Shown: positions 24,514 to 36,062, numbered from the stretch's first letter. The stretch is DNA of 64,000 nucleotides from Cyrtodaria siliqua (GCA_037043455.1 JAWPHD010001126.1:248001-312000); one strand, 5' to 3'. Made by a program: numbers and translations. Notes: generated by a model from the sequence alone, not told the origin.

Positions 24514-25178
24514 CTTCTTTGTTTGTTTGATTTCAGTTTTAGATTTTCTTTTTTTATTTCAATTAATTGTCCTACCACTTGTACCGCAGTTGCTGCATAC
24601 GATTCAAGTTGAGTTCTATACAAAGGCCTGGGTGCATTATCTTCCTCTGGGAAATACTGTCCATGCTTTTGTTTTAAACTGTCTGTTTCAGGTTCAAAAA
24701 GAAAAGTACTCTCAAATTCTTCAAGTTTTGATAGTCCTCCTACTCTACTTTTACTTTTTATTAAGTCTGTATGTGTAGCTGATAACCTCCTCATGCTTGT
24801 TCTCAAAGAGTTAGAATTAACATTTGGATGGCTTTTCAAAACTGAACTTACAGTATCTTGCAATTTGTTTTGTTTTAAATGTTGAAGAATTACCTTATTT
24901 GTTAAGTTACTGGACATGATTATGAACTATGACTAACACTAATCTAACTTAAACTCTCCTGTTACAGGTGTTTGGGTGTATTTTGTGTCAGGTTCCATAC
25001 TTTCTTTCTTCTCAATAAATGCCTATTTAAACCATAATTCTCGCGTGATGAGTGAGGTATAATTTGTTTGTGCTTGTTCGCTTCTGTACTATTCACAAAT
25101 TAGTCTTAGGGATGATATAGATTATAGTAAATTTGCAAATATGTATATGAAGACGTATATGAATGCTTTCATGTTTAC

Positions 25179-25242
25179 CTGGTGTTGGTGGAATTATGTC
25201 CTCCTCTCCTGTGGCTGATTCCTCATCAGAAATAATTATTAC
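25179..25242 (-). other. Candidate 64-nt acidic exon with good splice sites
   Basis: The minus strand shows a polypyrimidine tract and acceptor (TTTATTTGTTTTCCAG), 64 nt that can be read as VIIISDEESATGEEDIIPPT, then a donor CAG|GTAAAC. It lies ~260 bp upstream of the broken gene. Splicing to the nearest acceptor there (GTAACAG, 24966) reaches a stop, so the link is unproven. Confidence 0.3.
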
Positions 25243-25840
25243 CTGGAAAACAAATAAACTTTCACTTTGTCTTTGAATGAAGTTTGAGTTGACTTAGCCT
25301 GTTTCCAGATGTCATGGCATTTTTATTTTATTTATGGTAAATTCAAAAAAAATGTTTAACTCAAAATGTTCTAGTCTATAGAGTCTACACAATTACCAAA
25401 ATCAATATCTGATTTTATATAATCTAAATGCACACCCAAGGGCCAAACAAAATTTCATTGCAATTTGAGTGGGTGGGGTAAGCATCGTTTTTGTTCCTTC
25501 AGCATCTTGTAAAATTATTAATTGCTTTATAAGCCTATACAAGTACACTAAATATATAATATTTCACAGTTGTACCATATTTATTAAATAAATACCACCG
25601 TATAAGATATTTTTGCAATACAATTGTGTTTTTATTAAAACCGAAAGTATACCGGAAGTGTATCAAAGGCCAATAATCCATACTAAAGGGAAGTTATTTG
25701 AATGTGCAGAAATGACCTTACCCCCGTATGGTGGCCTCGCGCTAAAAGGCGCTATTGTGGATTACTTTCGGCCGGTGTTTGCATGATTGTTCATAAAATA
25801 ACTAACATTTTGACATATGAACGCTGATGAATGGTGCATA

Positions 25841-25998
25841 CATGTGATACCTCACGGCGTGAGATGAAATCTCACGGAATTCTAACCCTCCTCCCGGCCC
25901 CACGGAATTGTATGAAAAACTCCCGTAAATTGCTAAAATGGATTTTTTAAAATCGGTCTTAGTAAGCACTATTCTATTCTATTCTATTGTCTGGTGGT

Positions 25999-26056
<58 letters not shown>

Positions 26057-26781
26057 GGGGGGGGAGTGTTATTTGCAAACAGTTTATTGGCTTAATTGAT
26101 CTTATCAAAGGATTAGCAGCACACTTATGAAGTATTTAATGATGTCTGTAATCAAACAGGTTCGATACGACTTAAAACAAATTGCCGGTGTCATTTATTC
26201 AGAAGTGGAAAATGAATGTTTGACGCAGAAATTATCGGATAGCGAAAACGAAGTAGACTTTGTCTGCGTGAATTTGGTGAGAATGTTTGATTTAATTAAA
26301 CAATTAATAAATTTTATAAAGATTTTACTTCAAATAAAGTTCCGTGATTGACGAACGTTGCTTTTGTTCGATGTTTTTATGTTTGATTTAAGTTTTTACT
26401 TGAAAAAAAAAATAAGGGTGTTGGTTGCTTTTGTTCCATGTTTGTACTTTTTCTTGGACCAAATTAAAAATTGAAATATTAAATTAAAAAATGAATTATT
26501 AATAAAAAGAAAATGAAAAAAAAAGAAAAAAAAGCATGAAAATAAAATATTGTTAATTTTTTTTGTTTTTACTCATTTCTTTTTATAATATCCGGCTCCC
26601 ATGACATCAATGAAGAAACTTGTTTAAAAGTGTATTTTCAGGTATTCGTTTATGGAATTTGGTTAAAAAATACTGCCCGCGCGCTGAAAATATCCCGCGA
26701 AAAAAACTCCCAGATTTGTGCATGTATCTCCCTTAAAAAAATCACTAAACTCCCAGATTGAGGTCCTGAAAGTATCACATG
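25841..26781. mobile_element. T1 element, copy B, opposite orientation to copy A
   Basis: TA-flanked CATGTGATAC/GTATCACATG ends, with the palindromes CTCACGGCGTGAG and GTGAGATGAAATCTCAC at the left. An exon-like plus-strand segment (about 26157-26277) follows an AG acceptor and precedes GTGAG. It reads VRYDLKQIAGV near its start and SDSENE further on. At 26000-26055 a run of 56 G replaces a shorter G-rich section of copy A. Confidence 0.62.
26000..26065. repeat. 56-nt uninterrupted G run, then A(G)8A
   Basis: A pure homopolymer within the T1 copy. It may be real expansion of the CCTGGGGGAAACTGGG section seen in copy A, or an assembly artefact of a difficult G tract. Confidence 0.9.
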
Positions 26782-28700
26782 TATGATGGTGGATGGTTTG
26801 TTATATTAAAGTCGTGACAAAGTTAGGCCATATGAAACGCACAAAAACATGCAGAATTCGCTCTCTTTTTTTGTTCCTGGTAAAATACTGACCTCTTCGG
26901 CAAACATTGTAGATCACGTGGTGATGAAATCATGTAACAGACCTTTCATTTGGTTGAAAAAAACAATTTCTTCTGGGGACACCCCGTGCACCTTGCGAGT
27001 CAAAATGGAGGACACTCGGCTGTTCCGTCGGTAACAGCGCGATTCCAAAATGGAATTTTTCATTGATTGCGGCAGTTTTCAACCACACATTTGGCAGCAA
27101 TCGATAGAACCGTATTTTATATACAAATTTATTAAGCATGGCATAATTTCCATATAGATTTTATTGCGAAATAAACATGTTGTAACTCTTATATTTTCAA
27201 TGGCGGCAGATAGGGAAATGTATAATAGCCGAACCTCTGGCATGGTTAGAACTGCACATATTCTCTACCTGTACATTAAATACATGAATAACTTCATTTA
27301 ACTGTGCAATGTGTTTATGATCATCATAGCCCAGATACTTATTACTACTCCTCAATAACACACTGGAAACTACCAGTTGGACATGTGGATTTTTGTTTGC
27401 AATATCACAACATCATTTTCTCATTTTCTGCAACAATTGTTTCCAAGGAGTAGTAGAAAAATATCTTCAGTGTAGACCCCACTTTTGGAAACCACAGAAG
27501 TAGTTTTTCCACATAAGAGTCTTAAATGCTAAGTATAGACACTCATCTTGAAAACGATTGCTAAATATAATGGCCAATCAAATATTCTTGTACTAATACT
27601 AGTCGCAGCAAGACAACATACAGAAGTGTTCCCTTACGTTCCATGTGTTTTCACAAGACACATAAATTAACACAAATAACAAAACAACACAACAATTACC
27701 TCACCATACACATGCATTGCAAAATGTGTTTTTTTCTGAAATAACAACAATACAAATTCAATTGAACCTTCTGTTGAATTACACTCACTTTTAAAACGGG
27801 CAGTTCAATAAAATTTATCATCTGTATTTAATAAAACACAGTTTATTTCCTCTAGCCTTATTATTGGAAAAAAGTCTTATTATTGAAAAAAAAAATATTT
27901 AACGATAAGACAAAACACAAACTTAATACATAATCGAAAGGCAAAATTTTTTTTTTAACGATAAGACAAAACACACAAACTTGATACATAATCGAAAGGC
28001 AAACAGCACACAAGCAACCATTGTTCTTAAAATGGTCTGTGTCAATAAAGAATGCATCCACAGTGTTTTGCAACCCTAACACTTTATTTGATGACTTTGG
28101 AATTGTTAGTAATCATAAGAAAAATCCTATGATATAATGGCTAAAATGGCTCTTATAAAAATAGGGAAGTGACATATATCCATTTTGTCAATCTGATGAA
28201 AAATAAACAAATGCAGAAAGAAGGAGGAATATCTCTATTGTCTATTCCCCTTCATCTTTTACACTTATTTCCTTTTTTGTGATGTCTCGGCACTGCTATG
28301 GTCTTGTAATTTGATGCTATACACAATATTTTATAGAGGACGCATACACACATCCACTTCTGTTATAAAATATGAAGCACTTGGAGGATTATGGACACAC
28401 TAATTGCATCACCGACAATGAACATTAAATATGTTATGCGACACAATTTCATTGAAAGAAACTTTAATAATCACAGTGGACAAACTACAAAACAATTCGG
28501 AAATGCTATCAACACTCTTGGTAAAGATCAAACCAAACAGAAAGGCACTAGGTCACTAACAAGAAAAGGGTTAACAAACAGACGAGCAACTTACTATGTA
28601 AACTCTGTTATTAAAACATGTCCCCTTGCAAATGCTGATTGATGTTTTAAGTCTTTCCTTATGTAAGTCTCTGTTAAATTGATGTAATTTACACATGATC
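26782..28700. other. Low-repeat AT-rich interval with one 57-bp tandem duplication (27896-28010)
   Basis: A unit beginning AACGATAAGACAAAACAC and ending ATCGAAAGGCAAA occurs twice. A short ORF on the minus strand (27139-26930) and one on the plus strand (28391-28642) match nothing I know. This is the least repetitive part of the window, perhaps unique sequence. Confidence 0.3.
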
Positions 28701-28724
28701 TTTTTCGTCTGCTATATACATGCA

Positions 28725-29040
28725 AATCACTACTTTTACAAGAGAATTCCATGCTCCGCTGTCTCTATATTCATGCAAATCACTACTTGCACGAGACTTC
28801 TGTGCACCACTGCTGGCTCTATATACATGCAAATCACTACTTGCACGAGACTTCCGTGTGACGCTGTCTCTATATACATGCAAATCACTACTTGCACGAG
28901 ACTTCCGTGCGCCGCTGTCTCTATATACACTATATACATGCAAATCACTACTTGCACGAGACTTCCGTGCGCCGCTGTCTCTATATACATGCAAATCACT
29001 ACTTGCACGAGACTTCCGTGCGCCACTGTCTCTATGCTTT
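28725..29040. repeat. 51-bp minisatellite carrying six ATGCAAAT octamers
   Basis: The unit is about 51 bp (CTCTATATACATGCAAATCA, then CTACTTGCACGAGACTTCC, then GTGCGCCGCTGT), with variants. Perfect octamers lie at 28730, 28773, 28827, 28878, 28938 and 28989. Because 51 is divisible by three, open frames arise on both strands; I do not regard them as genes. Confidence 0.85.
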
Positions 29041-29545
29041 TATACGTTTAAAGAAACCCAAATTTTTGAGATGATTATTGTTAGTCGCTTAACAGATGCA
29101 GTAGATTTACTCTACTTCTTTCAGTTAAAACACATTGAACTTTAACATCTTTAGAAATTCAAAAAATATGAAGTGTTGCGTTTTTAAATGTACTGAGTCT
29201 ACATTTCGTAAATATTGTTAATTACGATTCTGTGATATTTGTTTAGTCTTTGTTGTGTTTTTTTAAACATAATAAAACAACTATCTACTCTTCTTGTCAT
29301 CAAATTGGCAAGTTCATCTTGGTTGATAGTTCCCTATTTCGAGTCAGTAGTCAATTTTTTCGAAGAATATTAATAGCTACTATTAGGCCATATAGGCCCA
29401 TGCCTATACATTATTTGAAAAATGAAAAAAATAAATTGAAAAGTCAAACAATGCAATCAAAACTGAAGCCAGAAGGGGTTGGGGTTAAGGTCAACATTTT
29501 TTTCTCTTTTTTTTACAATGTAGGTAATTAAACTTTATCAAAAAA

Positions 29546-29632
29546 AGAAATATAAAAAGATCGGACAGGGAAAGTAGCATTCAAGGAGGACAGGACTCAA
29601 CCACAAATCAAAGGTTAATTCTCAGAAAAACT
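29546..29632 (-). mobile_element. Truncated Penelope-like 3' tail
   Basis: GAAATATAAAAAGATCGGAC, then AGTAGCATTCAAGGAGGACA, then CTCAACCACAAA match the tail at 40637, after an A run. About 85 bp remain, as expected for 5'-truncated retrocopies. Confidence 0.6.
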
Positions 29633-29879
29633 GTTCCGTCAGATATATGCCAAAACGCACCATTGCATATAAATGTAAAAAAAACAAAAAAACATGGGAG
29701 TCCCTAGTTTGTCGGGCCAAAATATGCATGTCAGAAGAAACTTCTCTGTCAATAGTAGTTCCCTTTTTCGGGTCAATACTATTGAATTGGAAGAATAGTT
29801 TAAGTCCATTGACATCAAGACAATTAGATAATTGATAATATGATTGTAATAAATATATATACATGATATAATGTTAAAT

Positions 29880-32215
29880 TAATCAATTATTATTTTCGAC
29901 ATATATAATTATGATATGATTGACATACAGATGAATAAGATAATATAATTGTAATACATTATTATTGTTGACATACAGATGAGTAAGATACTATAATTGT
30001 AATACACTATTATTGTTGACATACAGATGAATCAGATAATATAATTGTAATACATTATTATTGTTGACATGCAAATGAATAAGGTAATAAAATTGTAATA
30101 CATTATTATTGTTGACATACAGGTGAATAAGATAATATAATTGTAATACATTATTATTGTTGACATACAGATGAGTAAGATACCATAATTGTAATACACT
30201 ATTATTGTTGACATGCAGATGAATAAGATAATATAATTGTAATACATTATTATTGTTGACATGCAGATGAATAAGATAATATAATTGTAATACATTATTA
30301 TTGTTGACATACAGGTGAATAAGATAATATAATTGTAATACATTATTATCGTTGACATGCAGATGATTAAGATAATATAATTGTAATACATTATTATTGT
30401 TGACATGCAGATGAATAAGATACTATAATTGTAATACATTATTATTGTTGACATTTAGATGAATAAGATAATATAATTGTAATACATTATTATTGTTGAC
30501 ATGCAGATGAATAAGATAAATAAGATAATACAATTGTAATACATTATTATTGTTGACATGAAGATGAATAAGATAATATAATTGTAATACATTATTATTG
30601 TTGACATACAGGTGAATAAGATAATATAATTGTAATACATTATTATTGTTGACATGCAGATGAATAAGATAATATAACTGTAATACAGTATTATTGTTGA
30701 CATGCAGATGAATAAGATAATATAATTGTAATACATTATTATTGTTGACATGAAGATGAATAAGATAATATAATTGTAATACATTATTATTGTTGACATA
30801 CAGGTGAATAAGATAATATAATTGTAATACATTATTATTGTTGACATGAAGATGAATATGATAATATAACAGTAATACATTATTATTGTTGACATGCAGA
30901 TGAATAAGATACTATCATTGTAATACATTATTATTGTTGACATACAGGTGAATAAGATAATATAATTGTAATACATTATCATTGTTGACATGCAGATGAA
31001 TAAGATAATATAACTGTAATACATTATTATTGTTGACATGCAGATGAATAAGATAATATAACTGTAATACATTATTATTGTTGACATACAGCATACAGGT
31101 GAATAAGATAATATAATTGTAATACATTATTATTGTTGACATGAAGATGAATATGATAATATAACTGTAATACATTATTATTGTTGACATGCAGATGAAT
31201 AAGATACTATCATTGTAATACATTATTATAATTGTAATACATTATTATTGTTGACATGAAGATGAATAAGATACTATCATTGTAATACATTATTATTGTT
31301 GACATGAAGATGAATAAGATAATATAATTGTAATATATTATTATTGTTGACATGCAGATGAATAAGATAATATAATTGTAATACATTATTATTGTTGACA
31401 TGCAGATGAATAAGATAAAAAAATTGTAATACATTATTATTGTTGACATACAGGTGAATAAGATACTATAATTGTAATACATTATTATTGTTGACATACA
31501 GATGAATAAGATAAAAAAATTGTAATAAATTATTATTGCTGACATACAGGTGAATAAGATACTATAATTGTAATACATTATTATTGTTGACATGCAGATG
31601 AATAAGATACTATAATTGTAATACATTATTATTGCTGACGTACAGTTGAATAAGATAATATAATTGTAATACATTATTATTGTTGACATACAGATGAATA
31701 AGATAATATAATTGTAATACATTATTATTATTGACATACAGGTGAATAAGATAATATAATTGTAATACATTATTATTGTTGACATACAGGTGAATAAGAT
31801 AATATAATTGTAATACATTATTATTGTTAACATACAGATGAATAAGATACTATAATTTTAATACATTATTATTGTTGACATACAGATGAATAAGATAATA
31901 TAATTGTAATACATTATTATTGTTGACATACATATGTATAAGATAATATAATTGTAATACATTATTATTGTTGACATGCAGATGAATAAGATACTATAAT
32001 TGTAATACATTATTGTTGTTGACATGCAGATGAATAATATACTATAATTGTAATACATTATTATTGTTGACATACAGGTGAATAAGATAATATAATTGTA
32101 ATACATTATTATTGTTGACATGCAGATGAATAAGATAATATAATTGTAATACATTATTAATGTTGACATACAGTTGAGTAAGATAATATAATTTTAATAC
32201 ATTATTATTTTTTAT
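29880..32215. repeat. 48-bp minisatellite, ~2.3 kb, about 48 units
   Basis: Unit: ATTATTGTTGACATGCAGAT, then GAATAAGATAATATAATTG, then TAATACATT, with recurring variants (ACAG/GCAG, GATGA/GGTGA, AATATA/CTATA/AAAAAA). The 48-bp length keeps one minus-strand frame open for long stretches as a 16-residue repeat, MSTIIMYYNYIILFIC. This is a by-product of the period and not evidence of a protein. A few units carry insertions (30510, 31090, 31225). Confidence 0.9.
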
Positions 32216-32297
32216 GACATGAGTGTAAAAAATTATGATTTGGACACAAATATGATCGTAAATTAATAAGTTATTGTTTTTGTCATATGCTTTTCAA

Positions 32298-32514
32298 AGT
32301 TTGCTAAGCACCAAGATTTCAATTCGACATTTACGGTGGCTGGTTTTACCAACTGCATAAAACTCTAAAAAAAAATCATGATTCATATGAAATAATTATT
32401 TTATTGTCAAAACTTGATAAGAAAACAATTTTCTTGTGTATTTTTGACATGTAAAAATAGTTTCGCGCAGTATTTGGGGTCAAAGGCGAAAAGTGTTTGG
32501 TGCTTAGCAAACTG
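32298..32514. mobile_element. MITE of ~216 bp with 16-17-bp inverted ends
   Basis: AGTTTGCTAAGCACCAA at the left and TTGGTGCTTAGCAAACT at the right are exact inverses. The interior is non-coding. The target duplication cannot be defined with confidence. Confidence 0.6.
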
Positions 32515-32601
32515 TGAGTAGTATATATATGGGATTCTATGATTTTAATAAATTACCCTGTGCGGTTGACCCCTCAGTTTGTCACGCTTATGATTAGCCT
32601 T

Positions 32602-32786
32602 AACCCTTAACCCGATATGCACCACTATAATAGCCTTTGCGTTCTATTGTAAACCCGTAATTCGCCGGCTGATCAGGGTTTACAATGTCTGCTGATCAGT
32701 CATTTTACCCAAAACACCCCTTTGTCACATAAATGGAATGGTCTTATTCAAAGAGTCCATTATATATATGTAGCGGGTTAAGGGTT
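32602..32786. mobile_element. MITE of ~185 bp with AACCCTTAACCCG inverted ends
   Basis: AACCCTTAACCCG at the left and CGGGTTAAGGGTT at the right. Internal sequence includes GCCGGCTGATCAGGGTTTAC and CTGCTGATCAGTC. No coding. Confidence 0.5.
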
Positions 32787-33185
32787 GATATAAGAATGTA
32801 GGAACACGCCTTGTAGTGAATATATAGTCTTACATGAGTGCTCATTTATTATTGAGTAGAGTTTAAAAATAAAACTACTGTTTGTTAAATATCCCCTATG
32901 TATTAGCAGGGACTGTAGATAGACGTATACTAAAATGGTCCTGGTATTAGTGATACATTTTAAGTTTATATATTTATGAAACTGGATATATATTTATGAA
33001 ACTGGATATATTAATACAGTTTCATATGAAAATCTTGTCACCTTCGTGGCCTCTACTCCGCTTACATTTTTATACAGATTTCAACCAAACTTGCTGTTTT
33101 GCATATCCTAAAAACGTTCCGGTTCATTGTTATATTCTAGAGTTATGGCACTTTGGTGATTTTAACATAGGGAAAACTTGATGTC

Positions 33186-33453
33186 CTGGGCTCGTATTCA
33201 TCAAGCAACTTAAATAGAAAATATTACTTCAGTCAAAATTTAAGATTTTTACATATTTTCAAATATCCTTATTAACCTGTCAGTGACCTATAGAGCATCT
33301 TTTTTAAGATAATTGTTTAACTATGGGTTGTATTAATCCATAGCATTCTAACACTGTAAAGAAGAAGTCTTAAAACAATAGAAAAAGTTGTTTAAAAAAT
33401 TGACAAATTTTGACTTAAGATATTGCTAAGAAGCTTCAGGAATACGGACCCAG
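33186..33453. mobile_element. MITE of ~268 bp with CTGGG...CGTATTC inverted ends
   Basis: The left end CTGGGCTCGTATTCATCAAG and the right end (complement CTGGGTCCGTATTCCTGAAG) match with few differences, and internal AACTTAA/TTAAGA blocks are also inverted. No target duplication is clear. Confidence 0.5.
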
Positions 33454-33739
33454 TTTGATAAGACTTCACACAAATGTTCACCGTAATGAGACTGTATGTC
33501 GTGTCCAGTACCTACTTTCGTATCTATAAAAGGCTTTAAGTCTACATGAGATGTACCCTTGAAACCAGACAGGGTGCCTTTGTGTCTTAGCTCTGCAAGC
33601 AAAACAATGGCAATTAGTGTATTATGTCATTTAGACTGAAACTCCATTTTCAGCCTTTTCTGCTCCTGTTTTACCTGATAAAAATTATTTGTGGTTGAGG
33701 CCATTTTAGGGGGGCAGGTACAAAATGAAAACGTAAACT

Positions 33740-34055
33740 ATACTAGTCCCACCTGGTGTATATTAGTCACACCTGGTGTACACAAGTCACGCCTGGTGTA
33801 TACTAGTCACACCTGGTGTACACAATTCACACCTGGTGTATACTAGTCACACCTGGTGTATACTAGTCACACCTGGTGTACACAAGTCACACCTGGTGTA
33901 TACTAGTCACACCTGGTGTACTCAAGTCACACCTGGTGTATACTAGTCACACCTGGTGTACACAAGCCACACCTGGTGTATACTAGTCACACCTGGTGTA
34001 CACAAGTCACACCTGGTGTATACTAGTCACACCTGGTGTATACTAGTCACACCTG
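33740..34055. repeat. 20-bp tandem array of TACTAGTCACACCTGGTGTA
   Basis: Nearly 16 units. Two forms alternate irregularly (TATACTAGTC and TACACAAGTC junctions). Each unit contains the near-palindrome ACACCTGGTGT with a CACCTG E-box core. Confidence 0.9.
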
Positions 34056-34779
34056 ATTAAGATGCCATTGCTATTGTTTTAAACAAATTAATAGACCACC
34101 TGTGTTAAGGTATCCGGTTTACTCTTAACAAGTAACCATAATTATACACTCAGCACATTTGAAAACGCATCACTTGGTATTTTTTTGAAATTCTAGAGAT
34201 GTTATAGATGTTAAAAGTTAAATGTTTTTAACTGAAAGAAGTTGGTCTAATCTTATGCAACTGTTAATCACCGTATGTTAACCTTGGGACAAAGAGACTT
34301 GTTTACTAACTTAAATACAATATTGATTTGAATAAAAAAACAGCCGACTGAAAATAACCGAAAATCAAAAATGTTCCGTTTTAAAGGTACTGAGTATATA
34401 AGTTGTTTCTGATCTGTACTTTTAAATTGTTTACATTGAAAAAAGTATGTATACCATAACATGATAATAAAACTGAGTTATTTAAATTTGTTTATTTGTT
34501 TTATTTATTGTCTTCCACTTGATGAAATTGTATAGTTATTATTATACGCCCGTTTGAAAAACGGGATGTATTATGGTATGGTATGGGGTCGTCCGTATGT
34601 CCATCCGTTCACTTTTGCATTCCGCACGATAACTCCAAATGTATGAGATTTACCCTCATGAAACTTCATAGGTACATTGCCCTAGGTGAGAGGAGAAGCC
34701 CTGTTGTTTTTGGGGCAAGTAGGTCAAAGGTCAAAGTCATGGTGACATTATATAAATGGTGAATAATCGACCATGTCTG

Positions 34780-35500
34780 TTAGCATGAAACAGTATAAAA
34801 ATAAGTCTGACAGCCGGCCTGGAGTTAACTCCACTAGAAATTCAGGGACGAATTTCAATCTGGTTTGGGTGTATGTAACCGGGTACAGGTAAATGGTGAA
34901 TAATCGATTCCTAGCCGTATATCCTCAATAGCTCAGTCGTAAGTGCCTGGTACGGTAAACCAGACACCCTGGGTTCGAGTCCCGGTTGAGGCACGATTTG
35001 TTCACCACCTTTTATATTTGGGGGCTCGTCCGGGAGCAACCAGAGAAACACTAGCAGTGGTTCTCCTGTATAATTAGAAATTCAGGGATTAATTTCAGTC
35101 TGGTGGGGGTGTATGTAACCGGGTACCGGTAAATGGTGAATAATCAATTCCTAACCGTATATCCTCAATAGCTCAGTGGTTAGAGTGCTGGTACGGTAAA
35201 CCAGAGGCCCTGGGTTCGAGTCCCGGTTGAGGAACGATTTTTTCACCACCTGTTATATTTGTTAGCATGAAGCAGTATAAAAATAAGTCTGACAGCCAGC
35301 CTGAAGTTAACTCCACTAGAAATTCAGGGACGAATTTCAATCTGGTGGAGGTGTATGTAATCGGGTACATTCAAATGGTGAATAATAGATTCCTAGACGT
35401 ATATCCTCGATAGCACCGTCGGTAGAGCGCTGGTACAGTAATCCAGATATCCTGGGTTTTGAGTCCCGGTTGAAGAACGATGTTTTTACCACCTGTTATA
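34780..35500 (+). repeat. Tandem triplicate of a ~241-bp unit, each with a tRNA-like domain
   Basis: tRNA-like domains start at 34922, 35162 and 35404. Each is preceded by AAATGGTGAATAATCGATTC-type sequence and followed by ACGATTTGTTCACCACC-type sequence; these two flanks are imperfect inverses (GGTGAATAATCG versus CGATTTGTTCACC). Units also share TCTGACAGCC, GAAATTCAGGGACGAATTTC and GTGTATGTAACCGGGTAC. Confidence 0.7.
35162..35233 (+). tRNA. tRNA-like gene or SINE head, complete cloverleaf, anticodon position GGT (Thr) with C33
   Basis: The 72-nt sequence folds as a full cloverleaf: acceptor TCCTCAA/TTGAGGA, D arm GCTC/GAGT, anticodon arm CTGGT/ACCAG around ACGGTAA, five-base variable loop, T arm CTGGG/CCCGG with loop TTCGAGT. 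Boxes A (TAGCTCAGTGGTTAGAG) and B (GGTTCGAGTCC) are near perfect, so pol III transcription is likely. Position 33 is C and not the universal U. The copy is one of three in a tandem array inside a repeat. For these reasons I see it as a tRNA-derived repeat rather than a translating tRNA. Copies at 34922-34992 and 35404-35476 have mismatched stems. Confidence 0.5.
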
Positions 35501-36062
35501 TAGAAACCATAACACCTACACTCATAAAACTTCATAGGTACATTGCCAGAGGAGGAACCCTGTAGCATCTGGGGCCAGTAGGGCAAAAGCTTGTCACAAT
35601 CCTCTTATATGGAAATATGAATTCTGCATAATAACTTTAAAACCGTAACACCTACACTCATAAATCGTCATAGGTACATTGTCCTAGGCCAGAGGAGGAA
35701 CCCTATAGCATTTGGGGCCAGTAGATCAAAGGCCAAGGTCACAGTGACCTTATATGTAAATATGCATTCTGCATAATAACTTCAAAACCGTAATACCTAC
35801 ACTGATAAAACTTTATAGGTAGATTGCCCTAGTTGGGAGGAGAAACCCTATTGTTTTGGGGGCCAGTAGGTCAAATGTCAAGGTCACAGTGACCTTATAT
35901 GGAAATAAGCATTCTGCACAATAACTTCAAAACCATAAAACCTACACTTATAAAACTTCATAGGTACATTGCCCTAGGTGAAAGGAGGAACCCTATTATG
36001 TTTGGGGCCAGTAGGTCAAAGGTCAAGGTCGCTATGATCTTTATAAAAATAGCCATTCCATC

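Larger units (their letters stand above)
21315..24917 (-). pseudogene. Broken gene for a putative RNase-H-fold, transposase-like protein of an uncharacterised invertebrate family
   Basis: From the ATG at 24917 the minus strand carries an N-terminal helical region, a Lys/Glu-rich coiled coil (24383-24060), then LLSDETSKFGRKYQG (Asp near 23863), TMSDRAATQVKFN (Asp near 23644) and FFCSLHLLVHMAD (C-x2-H, 23504-23493). A further ~400 residues follow, ending with a charged KERKYRLKFKDRKEA-like region and VGKKISH. The spacing Asp, Asp, C-x2-H recalls eukaryotic cut-and-paste transposases (hAT, MULE, P and Kolobok share a C/D-x2-H motif). Damage: in-frame stops near 24481, 23965 and 23539; frameshifts near 23210, 22870 and 22555. 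A donor CAG|GTACTT lies at 22068, and the last exon is 21512-21315. I recognise the family only as 'uncharacterised protein' in molluscs and cnidarians. Confidence 0.6.

Noticed and set aside
22173..24778. Plus-strand ORFs opposite the transposase-like gene
   Set aside because: They are antisense shadows with hydrophobic, composition-driven sequence and no recognisable motif.
28689..29145. Overlapping ORFs on both strands at the 51-bp minisatellite
   Set aside because: The period is again a multiple of three. Open frames occur on both strands at once, which is typical of a repeat artefact.
30032..32169. Long minus-strand ORFs of 100-210 codons (repeating MSTIIMYYNYIILFIC)
   Set aside because: They come from a 48-bp minisatellite whose length is a multiple of three. 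Nothing beyond the repeat supports a protein.
34922..34992. A functional tRNA gene
   Set aside because: The acceptor end and D stem have mismatches, and the copy belongs to a tandem repeat array.
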